The translations under genes and the position numbers were made by a program. The notes under the pieces are model-generated. The model made no database searches and was not told the origin of the DNA. It was given only the letters and a program-made list of their open reading frames with translations. From NCBI GenBank assembly GCA_011800805.1, contig MPNW01000375.1, positions 1-24,644 on the forward strand: 24,644 nt of DNA, in the 5' to 3' direction. Shown here one piece after another: positions 1 through 12,400 of this stretch. Position 1 is the first letter of the stretch. Every line of letters begins with the position of its first letter. The DNA comes from Hirudo medicinalis. Taxonomy: Eukaryota; Annelida; Clitellata; Hirudinida; Hirudinidae.

Positions 1-654
1 GTCTTCTTGATGTTTGACAACGGGACCTATTTTTGCTACATTGACTTGATTTTTATGATGTATTGATGCATTAATGTATTGAAATGTAATATTCATCATT
101 GAATCCATTGTTTTGAATTTGTTTTGATTTTTAATTAATGCATATTTATAAACAATAAATATTTATTTGCTTTCGAAAACGGTGTTAGTGGCCCAGGGGC
201 CGTTTTGTTTGAGTTTAATTAAATCATTTAATGAATGAAGTAAAGGAATAAATAAATAAATTAATTAATTTAAAAATAAATGAATTAATAAACAAATGGA
301 TAATAAATGAATTAAATGAATAATTAATAAATAATACATGAATTAAATAATAATAAATAAATAAATAAATAATAAATGAATTAAATAATAAATTATAAAT
401 TAATAAATGAATAATAAATGATTTAAATGAATCTCCTGTCGTCAGGATGAAGTTGGCAATTCCAGTGCTGACGTCATCATTGTGCATTGGATGCATTAAA
501 GTTTAAATTAGCTCATTTTCCAGCATCAGTTGAAAAAATTTGAGGAAGGATTCCATGAAAATGTGGACTCCTGATATTAATTCACACTCCTGATATTAAT
601 TCACACTCCTAATATTTATTTTCAATTTATTCGAAACATTGGAGATCTTCATCC

Positions 655-868
655 TTTTGTTTCAATATGTTTTGTTTCAACATGATTTGTTTCAACATGT
701 TTTGTTTCAATATGTTTCGTTTCAATATGTTTTGTTTCAACATGATTTGTTTCAATATGTTTTGTTTCAATATGTTTTGTTTCAACATGTTTTGTTTCAA
801 TATGTTTTGTTTCAATATGTTTTGTTTCAACATGTTTTGTTTCAATATGTTTCGTTTCAATATGTTTT
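655..868. repeat. 15-bp tandem array, about 14 copies
   Basis: The unit is close to ttttgtttcaatatg, with C/T exchange at one position (caatatg or caacatg) and A/T or C/T changes in the following bases. Since 15 is a multiple of three and the unit has no stop in several frames, long FCFNM-type and NILKQ-type open frames arise on both strands. These are by-products of the repeat, not genes. Confidence 0.9.
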
Positions 869-1229
869 CATACAATTATAAAAATATTTTCTCTGCTCTA
901 AAATGTTTAATGATTTTTCATTCTCTAACTTTAACATCTCAGACGTGTGATAATTGATTGAAAAAATTGAATGTCAAAAATTGTAATTTCATAAATAAAT
1001 AAATGCAAACTGAAAGCTATTTTAAAATAATTACATGTGAATGAGTATTTTTATTTACTTATTTATTATTTATATTTTTATTTCAACCAAAAAGAGTGCA
1101 ATAAGCTCTGGTCAATATTCGTTTATCTCTTGAACGATTTGTTGAAATTTTTATTGACGTTCAGCAATGGAATTAAGTGCATTTTAAGAAAACATAATTT
1201 CGATTATTTTGCGTAAAAGCTTCGTGTTG

Positions 1230-1450
1230 ATGTTGATTTATGAAATTGGATTGCATGGCACCATACTCATTCCAGGCGCTTGCAACTCTCCTCAGCTTTA
1301 AGTTAAGCTCACAATTTGGTCTCGAATCACAACCCAAGACGCTAAGAAGATCATGTGCTTTTGTGTCGTCAGCTCCTTTATATCCTCCTGGAAGTTATTC
1401 TGGGGCTAATCAGGTGATTAAAGTAAAAATAATAATAATAATAAAGTTTT
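1230..1450 (+). repeat. Possible retroelement 3' end with (AAT)n tail
   Basis: A complex, less AT-biased stretch runs straight into aataataataataataa at about 1428-1443. That is how many non-LTR elements and their SINEs end. It contains an open frame of about 70 codons without cysteines or a recognisable domain. No reverse transcriptase motif is visible, so the assignment rests only on the tail. Confidence 0.3.
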
Positions 1451-1710
1451 GAAAGTCAAGAAATTGTTTCTAAATATTTTTATGAAAATATTTCAATAAC
1501 ACATAATTAAATATTGGTGATTAAACATTGAAATGAAGAGCAAGCATCTGCTGGAGACTTGTTTCCTTGCCAATTACACTTCTTAACAAAACAACTTATT
1601 TTCAGAGAAATAAACTCAAAAATAATAAATAATTACTAAATACAAAGAAAGTGATCTACAAAAATCAACATAGGTAATTTTGAATCTTTTATTTCTTAGA
1701 TTGTCATCAG

Positions 1711-1890
1711 GGCAATGCGGAGAGGGTGTGGACAAATGCATTCAATGTCCCAGCACCAGGGACCCTGTTTGTTCGAACGAGGACACGACCTACACCAACC
1801 AATGCCAGCTTCTGAGGAAAGCCTGCCTCACGGGGTCAAATATTTTCATGGTCCACAGTGGCAGGTGCATGTCTTCCAACAGCACATCAG
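1711..1890 (+). CDS. AGRN: Agrin exon: Kazal/follistatin-like module A
   Basis: The peptide has six cysteines in Kazal order: CGEGVDKC, then CPSTRDPVCSNEDTTY, then the C of NQC, the C of KAC and the final C of SGRC. The PVC and TTYTNQC core is typical of agrin and follistatin Kazal repeats. It is followed by a short Ser/Asn-rich linker (SSNSTSG) with an N-glycosylation sequon. There are two possible acceptors, AG at 1698-1699 and at 1709-1710. The second matches the phase-1 boundaries of the neighbouring modules. The donor after 1890 leaves phase 1. Further Kazal modules are expected upstream, outside the window. Confidence 0.85.
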
Positions 1891-4800
1891 GTTCATTCCA
1901 CTTTCCATTTCTTTCACTGTTTTAAAATTGTATTACAAATAACTCCATAACTCCGTAATAAAGTTGTAATTATGAAGTATTCAATAATATTTAATTAAAA
2001 CACTGTTAATTGAAATGGTCTTAATTGTTCGAACAGAAGATGAGTGCAACTCAAACAACTGCAGGTTCGGAGGCATGTGCACGAGAAACTCCTTGGGATT
2101 CTCAGAATGTTCTTGCCGTGTTCCTTGCAAAAGCAGGATCCTGTAGTGAAACCTCTTATAAATTATTTCCAACCTTAAATGAAACCTCTTATAAATTATT
2201 TCCAACCTTAAAATTACGTTGCATAATAATTACGAGTGCTAAATTATGCCACAAAACTGGTACTGTTGTGACTGTCGCTTATTCTTCATGTCAATTGAAA
2301 CGGATGATGACTGATCACCACAGTTGCCTTCAAAAACTTGAGAGTCGCACTCGGAAAGAAGGGGAACGATTTCCATGAAATGAGGGACATATTGTCAGCT
2401 TAGCGTTGTCTTCAAATGGCATTTTATTGGCATCCTTATTCTCCTTATTCTCAATTCCCCTCCCCACCAATAAACCAACATTTCTTCACTCAAGTCACAT
2501 CTGTTGCTCAAGCGAATGGTGTTTGAAGTTGAATGATTTCATTGTTTTTTTGTTAGGTAATTCTATTAACTGCCTTCGATGCTTGAAATTTAACATCATT
2601 GTCATCTTCATATTAATCATCATCATCATCATCGATCATCGTCGTCGTCATCATCGTCATCATCATCTTTAGGAGTCCAGTTTGTGGCTCAGATGGAAAA
2701 ACTTACGTCAGTGAATGTGACATGAACGAGGAGTCCTGCTTCAGGCAGGAAAATATTTGGATGCTTTCACAAGGAGCTTGCAGAGGTTTTAATCGATTAT
2801 TTTGAATCAATCAATTATTTTGAATCAATCAATTATTTAAACCAATCAATTATTTCTTGACAATGAATTTTTTTATTGGTCTTAAATGTCGCAAAATGCA
2901 TAATTGAGAATAATAATTTTAAACCAATCAATTGTTTTAAACTTCCACTTTTTAAAGATTTAACTTTTTTGCTTGAATTATTTTTTATTAATTTGATCTT
3001 CGTTGCATTTCCTGTTCATTACAAGAATGATTTTAAACATAAAATATAAAAAATCAAATATTTACTGTAATAAATTAAGATATTACATATATTATTACAT
3101 AAACTAATAATATAATAAATTAAAATATTATTAATTATTAATGTTATATTATTGTAGTATTAATATTTATATTGTTGTATTATTAATACATATTTTTTAG
3201 AATATTATTAATTTTAAATAATAATATATTATTTGAATATTAATATATAAATATAATATAAAAACATGTTTTTTATAAAATACTGTTTATAATGTTTAAA
3301 ACTTGTTGAGGCATGACATTGAGACTTATTCAGTTCATGGAGTACATTTCATTTCTTCAAATAATAAATTTTTTGTTTCCAAATAAAATGTTTACTTTAA
3401 ATTTTCAACTCCACTTTTTGCTTGAAATTGTTCAAGCAAATATTTTTGATTTTCATGACTCAATAAACACAAGTCGTCTTTAAAATCTCAACATTTTTCT
3501 GTTTGTCCGGAATTATTTTTATTGCTATTATTATTTTTTAATTAATATTTAATAATTAAATACAGCAACATAATATAATTTAATATAATTATTATTTAAC
3601 TAATCATAAATAAAGGATAAACCTAATACTTATTGAACATTAGAAGGAAATAAGGTATTAAGAAGCGTCTAAGTGATTAAATGATTAAGTGATTAAATGA
3701 TTAAGTGATTAAATGATTAAGTGATTAAATGATTAAGTGATTAAATGATTACGTGATTAAATGATTAAGTGATTAAATGATTAAGTGATTAAATGATTAA
3801 GTGATTAAATGATTAAGTGATTAAATGATTAAGTCATTAAATGATTAAGTGATTAAATGATTACGTGATTAAATGATTAGGTGATTGAATGATTAAGTGA
3901 TTAAATGATTAAATTATTACGTGATTAAATGATTATGTGATTAAATGATTAGGTGATTAAATTATTAAGGAATTAAGTTATTAAATGATTAAGTGGTGAT
4001 GTTTCATTCTTAGGTGACCAAATGAACTTATGTGGTGACTCAGCACCTCTCAGAAATCCTTCAACCGGATCCTTCCTAACCTGTCAGTCACACCTTGATG
4101 AATGTCCACCTGGAGGATATTGCTTCAAGTCAATCGGTGGACCTGTTTGTTGCGATGCAGGTAAATGGGTTCTAAGAAGCAATATATTTATTGAAAAATT
4201 TTTAAACATTTTTAATTAAAATCTAATTAAAGTAATCAATTTTGTAAGTAAATTCATTTAACACGTCGTTGAATTATTTTTTGATGGTATTTCTAAAAAG
4301 TCTCAAATTTGTTGAAGGAAAGTTCAACAAATCATGCAAAAGCAGCAAATTTGGTTGTTGCGTCGACGGGTTGACGTCTGCTTTGGGACCACAATTTGCC
4401 GGTTGTCCAGGTGAGATTCTGAGGAATTCGTTTTTTTTTGTTTGAATTTATTTCTAAATAATCACAAACTTTCAGCGAATATAAGAAACATTTTAAATCT
4501 TCAATATTTGACAAAGAGTCAAATGATGAAAGAGTCGTGAATAATTAACGAAGCACCTGAGAAACTTATTCGTTCGAAAATTTTGAAATTATTTGCTGAC
4601 ATTTTTAAATCAAAATTTTCTTCTCAATTGAATTATTGGGAATCCTTCTGTTTTGGATAATTTGAGAAAACATCTTCTTCTAAGACATCAATTAATTCAT
4701 TTTAATTCATTTATTATTTCCGGCTTATTTGATGCAAATCCTGCATTGAAAACATTGCCCAGTCTTGGATTAGCTTCATTTGAAAATGATTCGTGAATAT

Positions 4801-6404
4801 TTAAAGATAAAAAAAGTGACTGCCATTTTAAGATGTTTGATTCGCATTACTCTTGAGTTCCGGTCTGTTATTTCTTTCGAATGTCACGAAGACGACGTCA
4901 TTTCCTGTGCATTCGTTTCCAGCGAACGACCTTCAGAAGCATTGAAAGGTCATTAAAAATCACATAATAAATAAATAAATAAAATAATTGGTCGAAGGGA
5001 TTCTTAAGCCACTAGTACGTGTAGCCTCAGCAAAAAAAACGGAAGAGTGACAATCAATATCATGCGACAAAAAACAAGCAATGTTGTCAGAACATTATTC
5101 GGCAATTGTTAAGAAATTTGTTAAATCGATGTCGAATAATAATGGTTTAAATCGAGAGAAAGTGCCGGCAGATAGGCAGATAGGAGTAACAGCAGTTACT
5201 GGAGGAGTACCACCTCCTCTGGATGGAGTTCCAGTCGACAACAACTCTGTTCAAAGAAACATTTTCAGTGATGTTAGTCGAACTTCCTCACAACAATTTC
5301 AAACGATGTTTCCGTCAGTGTGCGGTTGTAATTGGAAAATTGCACAAAACTTAAAGGATCACTTTTATCGAAACCGTTCAATAATTTAAACAAAAAGCAC
5401 AACAAAAATCTGAAATTAAACTGCGATGTTCAAGTGTTTAGAGAATCTTAAGTCTGGTTAAATGCGGTTGGTGATGCAGGATTGGGATCGCTCTTGTAAA
5501 TCTTCTTTGGACTCGATTCCTTCAACAAGATATTTGAGATGAGGATTCCACACAGGAAAACAATATTCCACTAATGGTCGAACGTATATACAGAATGCTT
5601 TGGCAAGAATAGTTCTGTCTCCGGAGGTAAGGAAAGACGTAGCAGACGGGCTCTTATGGAGGCTCTTTGTATGATTGTTTGGTGCGAGGGATAATTGTGA
5701 GATTGTTGCCAATAAAGATTCAAAGATCTCTTGTAAGGGGACATGTTCAAAGACCAAAGAAAGACAAAAAACTAAAGACCAAAAGGTCTTTAATGAGATA
5801 TTGGTGAGTTTGAACAGAACCTTTTCTCAGAACGGTTTTTAAACGTGACACACGCAACACTTCTCCGAAGCTAACCTCAATTGCCATGCGTCACTCCAAT
5901 CAATGAGCTTGTCAATCGCTCTCTGAAGATTATGACCAGAATCAGAGCAGACATGTAACTTAACTTCATCGGCGAACATCTTCAACGTAACAAACACCCA
6001 ATGTTAGTGTTGGTCAGTTAAGTGGTTATAAAACTGGGGAAAAAAGGTTAATCAATATCTAATAATTATTGATGATATTGTGATAATTATTGATGATATT
6101 ATGATAATTATTGATGATATTATGATAATTATTGATGATATTATGATAATTATTGATGATATTATGATAACTATTGATGATATTATGATAATTATTGATG
6201 ATATTATGATAACTATTAATGATATCAAACTCTTGATTTAAAAAATTAATCCAACATGGCGTACACTTATTCTTCAGTTTGTAAGCTTCCTTTTTGAGAA
6301 GTCAGGGTTCATTTACTTGATTGCATGTCGAGCAGGATTTACATGATTACGACAATTTAGCTCGTCATCTTCGGAGATGATGATTCTGTTTACATCTACG
6401 ATGT

Positions 6405-6439
<35 letters not shown>

Positions 6440-9400
6440 CTGTTTACATCTACGATGTTGATGATGATGATGATGATGATGATGATGTTGATTCTGTTTA
6501 TACCTATGATGTTGATGATGATTATGACGGCGATTATAGGTATGGTCATTGTCATCGTCGTCGTAATCATCTTAATCGTACTGATGATAAATGATGACGA
6601 CGATGGTGGAGATGTTTTTGGTACACCTGTGAGTAAGTGATGATAATTCTCTCTAATTGTTTATATTTTCTAATTATATTTTATTTATTAACTGCTTTAA
6701 ATTGTTTTATTAATTTGTTAGAATCGTGTCGATGCAAGGCCATTGGTTCTTACGGCAAGTTATGTGACCCGGAAACTAGACAGTGCACCTGCAAACCTGG
6801 AGTGGGAGGTCTGAGGTGCGACAGGTGCGAAGCTAATTACTGGGGTCTCAACAGGATCGCCGAGGGTAACACGGGATGCTTGCGTGAGTTGAAACTCTGA
6901 GATATTTCTGAGGTTCAATGAGTTCAATGTGTTCATGATTGTTAACCTTCTTGGTTAGGTGGTTAGTTGGAGATGAATATTTGCTAATTACATCATTTAT
7001 GCTTTCAATTGAATAATTAAGTTTAACATTCACGAATGACGTTGTTCGATCAGTGCTGACCTTAGTGACCTTAATATGCAATGAGGTCGTGTCAAAATAT
7101 GTTAACGAGTTCATTTTTGAAGATGTTGATGAGGTCATTTACGGTTATGTTAATGAGGTGTAATGCATGAATATGTTAATGAGGTGTAATGCATGAATAT
7201 GTTAATGAGCTAATGAATGTGATTGCTTTCCAGCTTGTGCATGCAACATGTTCGGTTCGGTTCGGGAGGACTGCGACCAAAGCAGCGGGAAATGTGTCTG
7301 CAAAGCACACGTTGTTGGGGTCAAATGTCATTCCTGCTCCAATGGGGTTCGGTTGACCATCCACGGATGCTCAGGGGCAGGTGACGATTGGAAGCTTCAC
7401 TTTTCATTCTATTGTAGTTATTATTATTATTATTATTATTGTTGTTGTTGTTATTATTATTATTATTATTATTTCTTTGATTTAAAGTCCTTTTGTCCTG
7501 GATTAAAACCTAATTCATTGTATTGCAAAATGTATTCCCGAAATATACAACTTCGATTGTTTGAGATTTGACGTTTGATTGGTGCAGATAAAAGTCTCCG
7601 ATAAAATCTTGAGAATCTGATGCAATTTTTCACAAATTTTTATATCAGTTCATTTGAATCTTTTGATTCTTTATTAATTAAATTATTAAATAATATTTAA
7701 TTAATACTTAAAATTATCAGAAAAAGACGTCAACGGCGACAACAGCACAAGTGAGTGATGCTTTTGCAATGCTCCATAGGAAGACGATTAAGAAAAGCGT
7801 TACGTATTTCCTCCGGAAGGTTGGAAAGATCCTTGTGAAGGTGTGCAATGTCGTTTCAATGCCGTCTGTCAACATTTGGGGGCTGGAAGGACTGATTGCG
7901 TGTGCCTGACTGGATGCCAGAATTTTGATTCCTCGTCGAAAGTGTGTGGAACTGATGGAATAACTTACTCTTCTGCCTGTTCTCTGAAGATCGTTTCGTG
8001 CAGGTTTCAAAGGGACATCCTCCTCTCCCACTACGGTCCTTGTCTCGGTGAACACGTGTCTTAGATTTAAATGATGAATATTTTAATTTATTACATTCTT
8101 ATATTTATTATAATAAATTATTATTTATTATTTATGTTTTGTTCTATTCGTTTAATTTTTTCTGAGGAAATCAGAATTATTTTGGCCCTCGACTCTGATT
8201 GGAAGACAAGACATTGCTGCTGCTTAGTTATGCAAAGTAAAAAGTATTTTAACGAAATGTCCGCTTGCAGATCAGCTTCACTAATTAAATGTTGAAGTCA
8301 GCAGATGTTGATGTCATCATCATATGTTGCTGAGTTCAAAGAAAGATTGCAAATAAAAACAACAATTGATGAATTGTAAAATCATGAGATTCTAAGTGAT
8401 TTGTTGCGAATTGCTGAGTAGAAGTTGAATTTATTGAGAGAAATCACCAAGAAGGTACTCAAAGCATGAGCACAAGTCATCAGTTAATCAGTTAATCGTC
8501 AGTTTAGTGGGATGTAGAATGTTTATTTTGCACATTAAAGTTTTGATGTTTTTCAACAAAGATATTGTCCATTCTATTGGTTCGTCGTCACCGACTCCTC
8601 AACACAGAATTTCAAAAGAAACTTCCAATTCTCCAAAAAGTGAATCTTTTTATGGAACTATTCTTTATTCTGTGTATCGTGCTTGTTTAAATAGGATATT
8701 GTTGCTTATATTATAATTATTTTTATTATTATTATCCTTGGCGGTGCGGGTTAGCTCAATGGGCTGCGTTCCTGCATGCGGTGATAACAGCAACAGTCTT
8801 ATTGTGCAAACCCAGCCTGCCCCCCCTCCCCCCTCCCCCCCCTGGGTGCGTGGAGTCGCTACACAAATGAGCTACACAAATGGTAGAACGATTAAAAAGT
8901 GCCTCTTGCCCAAATCATATTTGTATGTACAGTATATACAATAGTTACGCTGAAAGCATTAATAAAATACTACTACTACTACTACAAAAAGTTCCTTCAC
9001 ATCTTCTTATTATTATTATTTTTATTATATAATATTTAATATAACATATTATATAATAATTATTAATAATAATTAATAATTAATAATAGGATACATAAGG
9101 CACTCAAAATATCGATTAAATAGGGTAGAACAAATAGAATAAAAATCGAACACAAATGACGTCAGGGGTTCAAACATTCTTGCACTGAAAAGTCTTTAGT
9201 ACAAATTGTATACCTTGGATGCACTTATAAAGTCTTTAGTACAAATTGTATACCTTGGATGTACTTATAAAGTCTTTAGTACAAATTGTATACCTTGGAT
9301 GTACTTATAAAGTCTTTAGTACAAATTGTATACCTTGGATGCACTTATAAAGTCTTTAGTACAAATTGTATACCTTGGATGTACTTATAAAGACTTTAGT

Positions 9401-12400
9401 ACAAATTGTATACCTTGGATGTACTTATAAAGTCTTTAGTACAAATTGTATACCTTGGATGTACTTATAAAGACTTTAGTACAAATTGTATACCTTGGAT
9501 GTACTTATAAAGTCTTTAGTACAAATTGTATACCTTGGATGCACTTATAAAGTCTTTAGTACAAATTGTATACCTTGGATGTACTTATAAAGTCTTTAGT
9601 ACAAATTGTATACCTTGGATGCACTTATAAAGTCTTTAGTACAAATTGTATACCTTGGATGCACTTATAAAGTCTTTAGTACAAATTGTATACCTTGGAT
9701 GTACTTATAAAGTCTTTAGTACAAATTGTATACCTTGGATGTACTTATACCAGGGACAATACCTTGGGAAATTGGGGTTGATGATCAATGTTTCATGAAC
9801 ATTACTGTAATCCTTAGACTTTTCGCTCAAAAATGTCGAGGCTTTGAGAGGATCAACAATTTTGTGTCTTTTTTATAGATCTTTTGTGACTAAATGAAGA
9901 GAATTAAACATTTAAATCGGGAATGAAATAAGAGGCAAAAGAATCTGCCTTAAGCATTACGTCATTTATAATCGATCCCTAACCAATTCAAACTCCATAT
10001 TAACTAATCAATTCAAATTATTAACTAACCAACGTAACTCGCTCATTTCTGGCAGTAATTAAATATGGATTTAATGAAGGACAGTTGAACGAATATTGTG
10101 CTTGGGATGAAGAATGCTCAACAAAACATTCCGAGTGCAGAGTTGAGAAATGTCGATGCAATCCTGGTTTCAGGGAATTCCCACGATCCACATGTGGAAA
10201 AAGTACGACCACATGATGACCACCACCGGTTTCAGTTTCGTTTGTCACTTGAATTCCACTTACTTTCAGGTCAAAACGTGCCCATGTTCTTGGGACATTC
10301 GTACATGAAATACAAACTGTTTGAAACTTCTTCTGATGACATGACGGTCGTAATGCTGTTCAGAATAAAAGAACTCAGTGGAATTTTAATGCATCTCGGT
10401 CAAAACTCCTCGGAGAAAGGAGATTTTGCAGTAATTTACATCAAGCACGGAAGGATTCACTTCAAGCAAGTCATTTTAAACCATTACCCTCCAGAGTCCT
10501 CATTGCACGTGTTTTCCAGGTATGACCTCGGGAGTGGTTCAACCACTTTGCATTCAACCGACCAATTGAAAGTTCACTCTCGTTACAAACTGGTGGTCGT
10601 CAGGAACAAGAGATTCGCATGGATGAGTGTCGAACTCATTCACGCAAATCAAAGGTTTGACACGGAATCTGACTTGCTACGGGTGTCCTCAATGAAGGTC
10701 TTCGGAAGCAGTCCAGGAGATCTTTATGCTCTCAATTCGGATACGAATTTCTTTCTTGGACACCTTCCTAATGTTTCTGAATCGTGGGTTTAAACACGGA
10801 ATTGCAAGATTATAAAAAAATCGTCAATATTTTGTTGATTGTATTTTACTTGCAGCTTCATCAAAAATTTGGGAATAAGTTCTGGATTCACTGGTTGCAT
10901 TGAAATGGTTTGGTTGAACAGCACAACAGGGAACTTCACCTACGATCTCTCAGCAACTGAGCAGCCGTTTAAATTGGAAGAACATGAAATAAGTATGAAG
11001 TCCTAGTTTAATATTTGAAATAATTCAGCGATATTAGATGTTACGTCAATCTTTTTTAATGTTGTCGCCGGAAAGGTCAATGTCATGATTTTCCATGCGA
11101 CCACAACCCCTGCAACAACAACTCCACTTGCACCCACCTGAACTCCATCAATTACCACTGCCAATGTTCCAACGGATTCACAGGTTATTTTTAGGAGTTC
11201 ATGCGTGAATGCTTAACTTTAATTTGGTTCTTGAACCCCAATTGTTGTCGTCGAAGGACTCACATGTGAAGAAAGGATTTCATTTGAAAAATGCCAATCA
11301 AACCCGTGTTTCAATTCTGGCGAGTGTTTCAACAACGAGAAATTAGGAGAATTTTACTGCTCCTGCAAGCCTGGTTACCATGGTGATTTGTGTTCCGTCG
11401 GTGGGTTTAATTGGTCAATTAATATTAGTTAGTTAATAATTGCTATTTCAGGCCAATTATGTTCGATGTAATACAATGTAATTATATTTGTTTGTATTTT
11501 TGAGATTGTTTCAACTAAATAGATGCAAATAAATAACTGCAAATAATTTTAAATAAGTTTGAATTATTTGTTGAATAATTATTAAAACCACAGAGTCTTC
11601 AAACGTCAGAGACATAATCAGCACACCTGAGTTTCATGGGAGGTCCTACGTTGCTCTGAAACTTTCAAAATCCATCAGTCAATCATTCTCATTTGAAATC
11701 TGGTTTCTTTCCAGGAAGTTGTATGGTAAATTATTATTCGATTCGTTTGTTTATTCACACAAAGTTGTTGTTAATGAATAAACGAATTAATAACAATAAG
11801 CAACTGAATTTAGTCTCAACAATTTCAGAATCTCAGAAGGAGAATTTAACAAAATAAGAATGTATTGTTACCTTAAATAAGTGAAAATAACACACGTTGT
11901 AACAATTACAAATCATATTAATATTAATTAATCATATTAATCAAGTAATATTAAATGTTATTGCTCTCTAAATATTAAACGTCGGCAATAACAGCAGATG
12001 TTGCGCTAAAATAAATATTATTGTCATTTTATTAACAGCAGTCGTAATTAACATCAAATGTTATTTTAATTGCGTCCAACGAACTGCAGGCTGCTTGTTG
12101 TTTGGCAAACAAGAGGAAGGTGGTGACTTCTTTTCCTTGCAACTCGTCAATGGATTCCTCCAACTGCAGTTTCATCTTGGAACCAGCCTCGCCAACATCA
12201 CGTGTTGTCCTTTGAGTCATTTCTATTCACTTTATTATGAATTATGATGAATTATTACGAATTATAATGAATTATTATGAATTAGAATTATTATGAATTA
12301 ACTCTCACAGTTAATTTACAATATTAAACATGGTAATAATGATATTAATGATAATAATGATATTAATGATAATAATGATATTAATGATAATAATGATATT

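Larger units (their letters stand above)
1..1699. other. Intron or upstream sequence before the first visible agrin exon; repeats only
   Basis: No Kazal, EGF or other cysteine-rich exon could be read here on either strand. It holds AT-rich simple sequence (about 230-430, built on aataaatg and aataaatt), a roughly 18-bp direct repeat around 570-615, a 15-bp tandem array (655-868), and a more complex stretch at about 1230-1450 ending in an (AAT)n tail. The open frames in this stretch are low complexity or have no recognisable domain. Because the first visible exon is a mid-protein agrin module, this is most likely intron. Confidence 0.6.
4411..6721. other. Agrin intron with LINE remnant and repeats
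   Basis: The 2.3-kb intron separates the CC-motif exon from laminin-EGF 1. In order it holds unremarkable AT-rich sequence to about 5040, an unassigned 102-codon open frame (5081-5389), a minus-strand reverse transcriptase remnant (about 5440-5985), a 21-bp array (6058-6225) and a GAT microsatellite with a longer period (6376-6530). Confidence 0.75.
8048..10055. other. Agrin intron (2 kb) where a SEA region would be expected
   Basis: Vertebrate agrin has a Ser/Thr-rich stretch and a SEA domain between the last Kazal and the first EGF. No open, splice-compatible segment with SEA character was found here. The flanking exons already join in phase (phase 1 to phase 1). The intron carries the SINE candidate (about 8738-8985) and the 40-bp minisatellite (9191-9749). 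A small ORF at about 8507-8716 is unassigned. Confidence 0.65.

Noticed and set aside
224..496. 90-codon minus-strand open frame
   Set aside because: It is translated from AT-rich simple sequence; the Phe/Ile/Leu-rich product is an artefact of the repeat.
6313..6640. Met- and Ile-rich open frames on both strands
   Set aside because: They come from the GAT microsatellite inside an agrin intron.
7717..8055. 112-codon minus-strand open frame
   Set aside because: It is the shadow of the agrin Kazal exon and micro-exon on the plus strand.
8738..8830. A functional tRNA gene
   Set aside because: The B box is degraded, no clean cloverleaf or anticodon loop could be drawn, and it runs into a SINE-like body and tail.
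9191..9749. CRISPR array
   Set aside because: Copies are contiguous with no unique spacers, and the window is animal DNA; it is a minisatellite.
10021..10248. 75-codon minus-strand open frame
   Set aside because: Opposite-strand shadow of the EB-like agrin exon; no domain of its own.
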